From Aselliscus stoliczkanus (lineage: Eukaryota > Chordata > Mammalia > Chiroptera > Hipposideridae): a stretch of 64,000 nt of DNA. The position numbers were made by a program, and so were the translations under genes. The number at the start of each line of letters is the position of its first letter. Position 1 is the stretch's first letter. Below the pieces are notes generated by a model. That model had not been told where the DNA came from and did not search any database. It saw only the letters and a program-made list of their open reading frames with translations. The DNA lies in the NCBI GenBank assembly GCA_033961575.1, contig CM066735.1, positions 86,245,449-86,309,448 on the forward strand, given 5' to 3'. This document shows positions 34,005 through 43,979 of the stretch, piece by piece.

Positions 34005-35593
34005 AATAACTACCTGCTTACTGACCAGGAAAATGAGGAGGCATATCTTGATCTCACCTGATGGAGATACCTCAAAAAGCTCATTGTTGGAATGGAGTGT
34101 GAAAGGCCACTTTGTTTTGCTTCTGCCTATTGGCCTCAAGTCCCTTCCTGTGTGTTATTCTAGGCTTAGATATGCAGAGCCACACTTCTGGGGTTGCATT
34201 GGTGATCTATAGAGTAGACTAGTGGCACTTGAGGAGGAAAGGAGACAAATCGTAGAGCCTGACTTTCTGGTAGCAGGGGCTGGTTTTCCCTAATGCAAGG
34301 ACTGAAATTCACATTATAGAAGTTTTAAAAAGGAAACATTCTATGAGGACAAAGGTAAAGGTTGGGCCCCCATTCTAAGACCAGGTATAGTAAATGGGGC
34401 CCTCGTGAAGAATTTAATTTTACTTGTTGCTAATTATTTCTCCGTGAATTATGGAGACTGTCAAATTCATTGTAAATAGTAAGTGTTCTCCATATTTTAA
34501 GTTTGCTGGTTATCCAAGTCTCTTAGCTCTCTTACCTTATATGGCCTATGAGCTAGTGCTGTGGGGGAATTAAGGAATGGAGCAGAAAGAGGAGTGTTGG
34601 TTCACGAAGCCAGCATCTCTCACCTTCATACCCTCCATTCCTCTGTGACGCTGGTGCTGGAACCCCTTGTTTCTGCTTTGCCAGCTAGTTCCTTGTTTTA
34701 GGCTCTGACAATAGGGGGCTCTAGACAGAATTAGGGAGATGACAAGGCTGAAGGAGGGAAGAAGGGCTTGCTTCTTCTGGTTTGTTTTCTTTCCTTTCTC
34801 ACCTGGGCAATGGTTCACCACAGCAACAGTTGGTTTAAGTAGCAGCAGTTGGTTCCAGCCTTCAATTTTTTGCCCTTTCTTCCTCAAACCAGGGTTATGG
34901 TGAAAACACTCTACCCCTACCAGAGATATCAGTACCAGCTGGCGGTGTTGCCATCTTGGAGATCTGTGTTTTGTTTCCACTTCCAAGCTCCTAAGGCATT
35001 GGTGGTGACAAGGAATGTCCCTTTTTCAGAGCTCCGAGTCCCAGCTCTGCCAGTGCCATGCTTCTAATAACCCCACTCCTTCTCCTTATCTCCTCCCACA
35101 ATCCTAGGAGTGGTAGCTGCTTTCTGCAGTTGCTCTATCTGAGTTACCTCGGTTTCCCCCTTTGGCTTTTCAGTCCTTTAATGCATATGTAACCACTCAT
35201 AGTAGATTTGGTTTGTTAAAATTACCACTATGTTTTCAGGTTTGCTGGCTGGACCTTGACAGGAACAGGAAATGGGTTTATCCACATCAGCCCTGTGATG
35301 AGACCAGTGTAATGACAGCAGCTCTGCCTCGAGGCATTTGGTGACCCCAAAATGTTTCCAGCAAGACCAGCCACAGAACTAACCAAGGACTTCAGAGAAG
35401 CTGACCATGGTAGGAAGGAGAACATAACGCTAAGAACCAACCACCGAGTGGACAGACTCCCATCCCAAATCTCAGGGAACTAGAGGTAAGTTTCTATTTT
35501 CTTTACAGCAAAATAGCACCTAACCAGGTAGAGAAGAAAAAAATCAGAGTAAATCACATACAGTAAGGTACTGTCTTATGGAACTTTTGTTCA

Positions 35594-35597
<4 letters not shown>

Positions 35598-35640
<43 letters not shown>
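35598..35640. repeat. (AT)n microsatellite
   Basis: Perfect AT run of about 43 bp followed by GCATGCACATATATAC. Confidence 0.97.
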
Positions 35641-35643
<3 letters not shown>

Positions 35644-36010
35644 TGCACATATATACTAATGTGTAATATAAAATACCTTTCCTATTGTGGGTCTGCAGTA
35701 AAAGAAAAGAGAGGCAGAGGGAGGCTGACATCATTCAGGACTCATGTGAAATCATGAGAGTTCTATGCTTTTTTTTTTTTTTTTAATTTCAAGGAGATTG
35801 ACCTGGGCAAATAGCTGTACAGTCAGTCATTCAGTATTAAGACCTTATTCACTGAGGGGCCATCACCAGGAACTTCCAGGCTCCCCAAATCTGAGAAATG
35901 GAGGGCCCGGGCAGGCCTGAGCACCCCTGGCCAGACCTTGGGCACGTGGACCCAGCATACCAGTCCTGTCGGAGCTGCTGGCTTCACTGTTCCCTTCCCA
36001 TTCCTTGTTT

Positions 36011-36039
36011 GTTTGTTTTGTTTTGTTTTGTTTTGTTTT
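36011..36039. repeat. (GTTTT)n microsatellite
   Basis: Five GTTTT-type units after a short GTTT run. Confidence 0.93.
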
Positions 36040-37540
36040 CTCTTCCCATTCTCACATATTTGAACCACACGCGCTCATCCCTCTGATGAGTGCAGGGTCG
36101 GAATCTACCACCTTCACTGCAGCAACATTATACCAGCTTTTCAACTTGGGAACGTGTCACCTGAGATGTGTTAGGCCCTATGTTCGTGTTATGGGACTTG
36201 ACTCAATGCAGTGTTTCTTGGACTTTTGGGGTTAGTTTTCTCTTTCTAAAATTATCCCTGCTAAACACACACACACGCACACACTTTTTAATACCATTAC
36301 CATTCCAGGTAGCAGATGTCTGAGTTTAGGATGCTGGTGACCCTTCGGATACCAGCACCAGGCAGGCAGCACTCCCTCACCTCAGGGTTTCATCTAAATT
36401 GTCTGCTCACAGACCAGCTGTATTTGGGCAGGACACTTAGAGGGAAGTTTCAGACCTGGTTAAGAATACAAGGACCCAGACACATTTAAAAAAAAAAAAA
36501 ATTGAGAGTGAGCCGTTCTTCTGGAGCATATTTTACAAGAATGCTCCTAATACAAAAAGGTCAGTGGCAAATTTATCTCCTTCTCAGGATCCTGGCCTGT
36601 GCTCTTGTGCAATTTTTCACCAAGATCCTCCCCTAGGCCAGCATCTAACTTCCTAGCATCCTGCCCTGGGGTTACCATGTAAATTCCTGAGTCCTCAGCC
36701 ACTCCTTGGCATTTAATCATGCGTACTTCAATGTAGGGTTTGAGCTGGACCACATTGCTGAGATTTTAGAAGCTCTTTCACGCTAGGGGTAAGGAAAGAA
36801 ACAGTTACGTTAAGTGCAGTTAATGAAGAGCATAGAGAATTCTACTCGCAAAAGAATGCAGAGGGGAAAAGATTTGGCTGTGAATTTACTATGTTCTTCC
36901 AGACTTGATAAATCTTCGGTAACTTTGAAAATTCCAGTCCTGTGCTAAAACTTGGATGAGATGCATAGAGATGATCTAACATTGCAGGCTCAAAAAATAA
37001 GAAGTGAGGAATTTAAATGACTTTTCTGAGCTCATTTAACTGGTTATTAGCAAAGCTATTGGACATAGCATTGATTTCCAATAGATACTTTGTCTTAGGA
37101 ATGTCACATATCTATTGTTAAGCAGCATACCATATGGTAGGAGGGCTGCAATTTCACAAGCATTTACTTGGCATTGAACATTTAATTAAAAATTTGTATC
37201 CACTAGAAAGCTCCTAATGGCATATTTGGCTCAAGCTTCAGATGGCTTACCCTCACAATCCACCATGCGAATGAATATGAAAAGTATTGCCCAAACAGGT
37301 AGGGACACACAACATAATTTCCTTGCTAAGGTGGGTGTGTGTGCATTTGTATCAAAAATGAGATTATCATGAAGTAAAGGTGAAATTATAGACTTTCAAG
37401 TTCATACCATATCTGAAAGAATGCCATGATCTCAGCTGCCTTGTTGGTATTTACTACAGATTTCATATACCATCGCACATTAATATATTATTGAGCGGGA
37501 GTAAGGAGATACATGTGAGTCATGAGTAGAGGGCTGATCA

Positions 37541-37683
37541 CACTTTAATGTCATCTGGAGATCTTGTTAGAAAATGCAAGTTCAGATTCAATAGATCTGG
37601 GTGGGGTCTGAGATTCTGCCTTTGTAACAAATACCCAGGTGATGGGATGCTGCTTACTCCATGGACCATACTTTGAGTAGCAA
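37541..37683 (-). mobile_element. MER5A (hAT-Charlie MITE)
   Basis: GGAGATCTTGTTAGAAAATG, AATAGATCTGGGTGGGGTCT, ACCCAGGTGATGGGATGCTG and ACCATACTTTGAGTAG match MER5A. Confidence 0.85.
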
Positions 37684-37714
37684 ATATCTAGTAGGCTTGC
37701 ATGTGCAGGTGAGT

Positions 37715-37950
37715 AGTGGAAAGATTATAGGCCCTCAAAGCGGAACTGTATGCTTTGGTCTACTGCTCACTAGATAAATAATCTTAGGAAAATCCGTGAA
37801 GCATTTCGAGCAGTAGTTTTCTAATGCGTAAAATGCGATAATAATAACGGTACTTGTTTCAAACAAATATGAAAATACATGAACAAGTGGTTTTGAAAAG
37901 CCAGGCCATACAAATAATTGGTAGCTACAGATATCATCCTATTATGTACC
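37715..37950 (+). mobile_element. MIR SINE
   Basis: TTTTCTAATGCGTAAAATGC, GATAATAATAACGGTACTTG and a decayed 3' part follow the MIR plan. Confidence 0.65.
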
Positions 37951-38459
37951 TAACCAAATACTTTATGGTTACTGGTTAGGGAAATAGTCCTTAATAAAAT
38001 ACAGACAGTGACTTTCTATCTGAACTTTATACTTAAATTTCCAATAGTTTAGTGGAGATAAAGTGGCCTGCAGGAAGTGGCTAATGTACTGACAAGCATA
38101 AGAACACATTCAACTATCATGCATCGTGTTGGGTCTCCTTGGAGTTTAATCCAACCAGTGATATTCATAGGTGGGACTGTAAAAACAGAGCCTGAAAGTA
38201 ATGACTGTGTACACTATTTATTTTATGGTAGACTCACGACTTTGGAAGTCTTTCCAGACAATGGTGGGTCTTGAAAAGATGCCACTGCAAGTTGTGCAAA
38301 CACACAGTGTGCCCAAGTGAGCTTCTGTGTGGGTAATGGAAATCTCACAGCTAAGCAAACTAAGGGGCTGTGTGTCAGGTCTTCCTTCCTGTCCATGGCA
38401 AACCAAGCAGGACAGTGAATTCCTGGGGGGTATCAACAGGATGCCTCCCTTAGGTAAAT

Positions 38460-38940
38460 AGCAGATTTGTAAAAAGCTGTCTGTCTACTCCTTCCCCATT
38501 TACATCCCAGATGATTTCCTAGAGCATTTCGGCTGCCAATGAATGCTGATGTAATGGGTAGATTTATCTGTTACACTGTGGCCCCCTTTCTCTCTTCTGT
38601 CCTTCTCTACCTCACCTCCTGCCCTGACTAAACGCTAGGATATCATCTAAATTGAGACAATAAGACCACTCCAGTTTTCAGTCTGTCTTATTTAAATGGA
38701 GTGGAAGCAATTTCATAATAATAGCTTTCAACAATCCATATAATTAATGGAAATGGAACCATACTTTATTCTGAGTGTCCGGGTAACAATTTTACTCACA
38801 AGACAACATCTCAGTGATGTGTGCTAATGTTCAATGTTTATTTTACAAAACCACATTAAGACTAAAAGCAAAAATAATAATCTCCCTTGAATTAATAAAG
38901 AGAGGTTACCACTAGCGAATGCTTTACAAATATTTGTTCT
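38460..38940. other. Unique block, candidate regulatory element
   Basis: No transposon recognised. The AT-rich stretch holds closely packed TAAT, ATTAATGG and ATTTAAATGG motifs. Whether it is conserved cannot be told here. Confidence 0.3.
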
Positions 38941-38949
38941 TACACTGCA

Positions 38950-39190
38950 TTGGGGAAGAGGGCAGCCATAGTTAGACCTTTGTTCAAATCCTAGTTTCAC
39001 CTTGTTCTAGTTGTTTGATTGTGGGCAATTCACTTAATTTATTATAAATTATGCTCTCTTCATCTATAAAACGGGGTTAACAGTAGAACTCATGGAGTCA
39101 TTGTGAAGCTTAAATAAGATACTGTATATTTGTAATAATCAGCATAGGACTTGGTGGGAAAAATACTCACAATTCTTACTATCATTGTCT
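38950..39190 (+). mobile_element. MIR SINE, nearly full length
   Basis: GTTCAAATCCTAGTTTCACC, TTGTGGGCAATTCACTTAAT, CTTCATCTATAAAACGGGGT and AGTCATTGTGAAGCTTAAAT are diagnostic of MIR. Confidence 0.9.
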
Positions 39191-39339
39191 CCATACTAAC
39201 CTACTGACATCACAGTATTACCTACAGCCCAGTAGCACATGTTTTCTGGGCCTAGGAGCTTATAGAAGTGAATTCCAAGGTCTTGCAGATATCTGGTTCA
39301 GTCAAATTGATACTCATAATCATAGCAGCTACAATTAAG

Positions 39340-39500
39340 GGCAAGACAGACCTAAGTGTTTTTACATGTGTGAATTCTCAGGGCAATCCTAAGATATATC
39401 ATCTTCATATGCAAATGAGGAAACAAAGGTTTAGAGATGTACCTGGTAGATTGTAGAACTGGAATTTGAACCCTGGATGTCCAATGATCTGATATGCAAA
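39340..39500 (-). mobile_element. MIR SINE, antisense
   Basis: GAATTCTCAGGGCAATCCTA, ATGCAAATGAGGAAACAAAG and GGAATTTGAACCCTGGATGT match antisense MIR. Confidence 0.8.
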
Positions 39501-39837
39501 TTAGCACAAATGTCCGTGTGGCTTATACCTGCTTCGACTTACTTACACCCAACAGGTATATGCTACTGGGGAAGATACTTTGGGGGTTGTTTGGGGGAGG
39601 CATATTTTTCTTCTAGAAAACAATAGAATTTGGGAGGTTACAATACCTATGCAGATGCAAACAATTCCTTCTTTCTGAAAGGAAGATTTCTAATAGTCTC
39701 TCAGATATGCTATGACTTGTAAAGAGAAAGATCCAACAAGTTTCGTTTTGACAGGGAAGACATCTCTGACAGCCTCAAACTCTTATCTTTGAGTCTTACC
39801 TTCAAGTGTCAGGGCAAGTACCCATAGTGTGATTTTA

Positions 39838-39962
39838 TTTTATTTTATTTTATTTATGTTTTTTTTAGAGGGCAGTGTCACTGACCCTCATATGTGGGAT
39901 CCAAACCGGGGCTACTGGCGTCCCTAGCCAGTCCCTAACCACCGCGCCACTCGGCCGGCCCC
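39838..39962 (-). mobile_element. Short SINE: tRNA head plus A-rich tail only
   Basis: On the minus strand the head GGGGCCGGCCGAGTGGCGCG with GTTTGGATCCC runs to CAGTGACACTGCCCTC and then directly into an A-rich tail with AAATAAAATAAAA. The flanking target duplication is CCCATAGTGTGATTTTA (39821-39837) and CCCATGGTGTGATTTTA (39963-39979), one mismatch, so the insertion is complete as it stands and its short form is not due to later loss. Confidence 0.93.
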
Positions 39963-40139
39963 CCCATGGTGTGATTTTACAAGGCTCCCATGGCCACCCA
40001 GATCAGATGAATTCTACCTGCTCATCAATGACCAAGTCTCTTCAATGCAACGAAACTCATTCTGTCATCATAGACGATGTGAAACACAAGCCCCTGAAAA
40101 AGGCAGCAGAAGGATACGTCATAGTGGTGACATTCGTGA

Positions 40140-40370
40140 AATGGAAAAAATCATGGCTTTTGAGTTCAATAGACATGCAATCTGGCTCAAGATGGTCAAG
40201 TTTCCTTGAATTTCCCTAGGCCTCCTTAAAAATCAGTCTAATAATAATGATCTCATGGACTATTGCAAAGATTGAATAAGATATCATTTCTAAAGCAGTT
40301 AACTCAGCTCTTGGCATATAGTAAGTACAATAACAGTAGCTATTATTATTGTTAGTTACTATCCAGAGCA
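40140..40370 (+). mobile_element. MIR SINE, 3' part
   Basis: GATTGAATAAGATATCATTT, CTAAAGCAGTTAACTCAGC, CTTGGCATATAGTAAGTACA and CTATTATTATTG fit the MIR 3' half. Confidence 0.75.
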
Positions 40371-40639
40371 TAATTTTAAGTGAAACTTAAGGAACCTGGG
40401 TAACTGTGAGATCTATGGGATACCCTGGGGGTAGAGGAGAAAGGAAGCGGAGAAAAGGATGATAATAGGGAGAGGCAGGCTTTTCAAAATAGTTGACCCC
40501 TCCCCTTGGCCACCCTCGTGGTTAGTCCTGCGGTGTATGATCCTCCATTTGACAGGGGTGTTTTCTGAGTGTGCAGATCTGATCTCCCTTAAACAGCTTC
40601 TCTAAATGACTGAGGATTATTCACTTGCTCTCTATTGAA

Positions 40640-41915
40640 CTGAGCTCAGTTAGGCTCTCATCCACATCTCTCCATCAAATTAGCCCTTGAAAAGTCACCA
40701 GTGACATCCACATTGGTTAATCCAATGGTCCTTAATGAATTCTCAACTTAACCAACCAATAGCATTTGAAACTTTGATTCCACTGGCGTCCAATTGAGTT
40801 ACTTCCTTCCCTCTGGCTATAGATTCTTAGTATTTTTTTGCCGATTCCTTCTCATCTCTTTGACTCCTGAATGTTGGGACTGTTCCAGGACTCAGTCTTT
40901 AGACCTCTTCTTTATTCTGTCTACATTTATTCTCTTGGTAGTTGCATCAGTCTAATTGCTTAATGACCCTCATTGTACCTCCAGCCTCAACCTCTCCACT
41001 GAATCGCAGACATACTTCTTCACCTGAATGACTAAGAGACATTACCAGTTTAATTTATTCAAAGTTCAACCCTTCTGTTCTCCAACAGCCAGCCCTATAC
41101 CTGCTCTTCCCATAAACTTTTAATATCAGTAAATGTCAGTCTATTCTATCAGTCGCTCATGCCTGAAGCTTCAAAGTCATCTTTGCCCTCTCTGTTTTTA
41201 TGACATGGTACCTTCAGCCAATCCTTTCTCTACCTTCGAAATATATTCAAAACACATCCAATTCATACTAACTTAGTACTCTGTCTACTCTGGCTCATCA
41301 TCTCTCACCTGGAATATTGCAACATCTTTTCAATGGATATCTTTCTGTTGCCTTGCCTGGTTCTAGCATACACTCAGTAAAGCAGCACAAAGGCTTTAAA
41401 CACCTGACTTAAAACTTAGCATGACTATATTACCTTTTGCTCAACCATTCCAATGGCTTCACATCTCAGAGTTCAAACAATAGTCCTTGTGACTGCCTGC
41501 ATCTCTGACCTATTCTCCTCCCACCCCCAGTCTTACTCCTCCTGCTCTGGCCACTCCAGCTTCACACTGCTCTTCACACAAGTGCATTCTTGCCTTGGGG
41601 CTTATACTCACTGTCTCTTCTGTCTGGAATCCTCTTCCCCTAAAGAGGATTTCTTTAGGTTTCTGCTCAAATATCACCTTATCAGAGAGGCCCTAACAAT
41701 TCTAACTCATATACCCCCCATTAACTATCTTTGCATACTGCTTTATTTTTCTGCATAATAAATCATGTATTGTATATTTATATTTATTGGTTTGTTTTCT
41801 ATCTCTCCACTAGAACAAAACCTTCCAATGACAGAGACTTTATCCAGTGTGTTCATTACTCTGTCTTCAGTGCATAAAACAGTGCTAGGCATATGAATGA
41901 GTGAATGGATGAGTA
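40640..41915 (+). mobile_element. L2 LINE, 1.3 kb, with reverse-transcriptase remnants
   Basis: A long, nearly continuous sense L2. Order: CAGTGACATCCACATTGG, the reverse-transcriptase palm region at 40889-40939 (frame reads FQDSVFRPLLYSVYIYSLG, against a family pattern like VPQGSVLGPLLF), ACCTGGAATATTGCAACATC, GCTCAACCATTCCAATGGCT, CTGTCTGGAATCCTCTTCC, GGTTTCTGCTCAAATATCAC and the terminal ACAGTGCTAGGCATATGAAT. The frame is broken many times. The 101-residue open frame at 41453-41758 is part of it. Confidence 0.88.
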
Positions 41916-42244
41916 AAATTAAACATGTAGCAGAAACTGACTAGAGATCCATAGAACTTATTTTGTATTTCTGGGAATATGATTAGTTGACCATTCAACA
42001 GCACCTTAAGTCTAGGTGGTAATCATGACTGGTTTTCACCAATGAGAGGGGTGTATTTTACTGATCAATTTCATTGAGACCATATTTTGAAAATGATATA
42101 GCTAGAAAACAAAGGAACCTATAACATTGAACCACCATGTGGAAGGCAACCTACTGAACACCACTGGATGTGTGTGAATAAGAAAAATATCTCGTGTTGT
42201 ATTAAAGCTACTGAGAAGTGAGGAGCACTTGTTATAGCAGTTAA

Positions 42245-42355
42245 CCTTCACTAGCCTTGAAAACTCCTATTAGAGATAGAAAGTATTTAGATAAAAACTA
42301 ATCTAACTGAAAATGCTGAGGCTCAGAAAGATTATGTATGTGATTTCTCTAAGGA
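42245..42355 (-). mobile_element. MIR SINE, left piece (outer layer of nest)
   Basis: AAAATGCTGAGGCTCAGAAA and GATTATGTATGTGATTTCTC are antisense MIR. The copy continues at 42811. Confidence 0.65.
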
Positions 42356-42810
42356 AGAGTTGCCAGATAAAATACAGGATGCCCAGTTAAATTTTAATTT
42401 CAGATAACCAATGAATAATTTTAGTATCATAGTGCATGGAACACACACACACAAACATATATACAGAGGGTGCAAAAAAAAGGTATTCACGTTTTAAGAA
42501 AGGAAAAAACTATTAAAACTGTAATATCTAATATAAACTAATAACAAAAGATGACTACAAGTCACATTTGACTTCTGCAATTATAAGAGGTGCTCAAAGT
42601 GGTTACCATCAGCATGCAGACACTTCTGATTACGGCAAACTACTGCTTGAGCATAGATGACCAAAGTGTTCACACCCCTTAAAATGTGTATACATTTTGT
42701 TTTTTGGCAACCCCAGTACACACACACACACACAAGCTCTTGTTGTTTGTTTGAAATTAAAATGTAACTAGGCATCCTGCATTTTCATTTGCTAAATGTG
42801 GCAATCTTAG
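42356..42810. mobile_element. Palindromic non-autonomous DNA transposon, split by mariner
   Basis: The left arm (TTGCCAGATAAAATACAGGA, TGCCCAGTTAAATTTTAATT) and the reverse complement of the right arm (TTGCCACATTTAGCAAATGA, GCAGGATGCCTAGTTACATT) pair along most of their length. The 8-bp duplication TCTAAGGA (42348-42355) and TCTAAGGG (42811-42818) fits a hAT-type element. The centre is a CA/TA simple repeat, into which the mariner element inserted. I recall this palindrome as a common old mammalian MER element but will not name the subfamily. Confidence 0.8.
42464..42716 (-). mobile_element. Mariner-type MITE with transposase tail remnant
   Basis: 253 bp between TA dinucleotides (42462-42463 and 42717-42718). 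The inverted termini are CAGAGGGTGC...ACGTTTTAAG on the left, and CTGGGGTTGCC...ACATTTTAAG read from the right. On the minus strand the inner part encodes VVCRNQKCLHADGNHFEHLL then a stop, which resembles the C-terminal end of mariner-family transposases (FEH-type terminus). The catalytic DDE/D core is absent, so it is an internally deleted, non-autonomous copy. Confidence 0.88.
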
Positions 42811-42875
42811 TCTAAGGGGACTTTGTAACGGAGACTTGAACCTAATTTTCATTACTAAATCAACTTCCTTTCCAT
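42811..42875 (-). mobile_element. MIR SINE, right piece
   Basis: CGGAGACTTGAACCTAATTT continues the antisense MIR that stopped at 42355. Confidence 0.5.
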
Positions 42876-43738
42876 TAATCTGCTCAGAAAATTGCTAGTG
42901 CAGACATGACAGGAGGAAAAAGCTCTCAAATTTACATTTTCTAGCCTCCATTTGCGAAAATATCTAACAACATTCAGAAACCTTGAGAAGACCATTTTTC
43001 TACCTCTTTCTCCAGGAGAGAATTGTGGTTTGAATACAGGATATGGCCTATGGCTATGTCTAATTCTGTGTTTCGTACAGCTCAGCTTCAATATTAATGT
43101 CCAACAACTTTTCATTACCAGCAGAAGTAATTACGACTAGATAATCCCACTGATAATATGATAGGGTCAGTTTAAAGGTTAGTTCTGTAATTTAAAAGTG
43201 CTATAAAAAATTCATTTGTTCTTGATGTTCATTTCCCACCAGAAATCACAAACCTCAGTGGAGCTTTGGTAGTCATCTCCATGGCAACTAGTTACCACCT
43301 CCATCATGGAATGAGAACTGTGAAATTCCCAAGAAAAGATCCAGTATTTAAATAGACCTTGCTTTCAAACCAATAAAAATGAAACAAATCACAACATGGA
43401 AAAATTTATAAGTATAAATCTAAAACTGAATGGCTTTCAAAATAGTTACTATTTTTACGAGGCCATTATGAGAAAAACTAATCAGTCACTTTATGAAACT
43501 CAAGGATCCTAAATTTTCTCTTATAATAACCTGTACTCAGTAATAACAACTTTAATTCATTAAAACAGTATAAAAATTTATGATGCATGAATTAACTTAT
43601 AGTCAGATAAGTAGAAGTTTGAAATGGCCAAGTAGTTTCTAAAAAATGCATGCTTTATTGTAGTATTTTTCATGGATGCATTGAATATGTAAATATGTTA
43701 CATTAGATTTTAAAGGATTTTAAAAGTCCTGGGTTGTT
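42876..43738. other. Unique sequence, nothing recognised
   Basis: AT-rich, with no recognisable repeat or gene. The frames of 86 and 62 residues on opposite strands at 42855-43140 mirror each other. Confidence 0.5.
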
Positions 43739-43746
43739 TTTTAGAA

Positions 43747-43978
43747 CAGGGATGGGCAAACTCCAGTCCATAAGCCCAATCTGGTCCACTACCTATTTGT
43801 AGAAATAAAGTATTTTGGATTGCACTCAGACTCATTCATTTATGGGTTCTCTATGGCTGCTTTTACTCTACAATGGAGGAATCCAGTAGTTGTGACAGAG
43901 ACCACGGGGCCTGCAAAGCCTAAAATATTTACTATCCAGCCCTTTACAGAAAAAGTTTGCCGACACTTCTTTAGACTG
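43747..43978 (-). mobile_element. hAT-Charlie MER-type MITE
   Basis: CAGGGATGGGCAAACTCCAG at one end and AGTTTGCCGACACTT at the other are inverted termini of a well known mammalian hAT MITE. Inside are GGTTCTCTATGGCTGCTTTT, GTTGTGACAGAGACCACGGG and GCCTAAAATATTTACTATCC. An imperfect 8-bp duplication (TTTTAGAA and CTTTAGAC) flanks it. I am sure of the class, not of the MER number. Confidence 0.87.
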
Positions 43979-43979
43979 C

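Larger units (their letters stand above)
34002..37540. other. Mostly unique, a few simple repeats
   Basis: No gene recognised. The 138-residue minus frame at 34570-34986 lacks a known domain. The block at about 34900-35270 reads like an old unclassified interspersed repeat. GGGAACTAGAGGTAAGT at about 35475 is a strong splice-donor look-alike without any supporting exon. Confidence 0.4.

Noticed and set aside
34570..34986. 138-residue minus-strand frame as a gene
   Set aside because: No recognisable domain. It overlaps a possible old interspersed repeat.
41453..41758. 101-residue frame as a gene
   Set aside because: It falls inside an L2 LINE.
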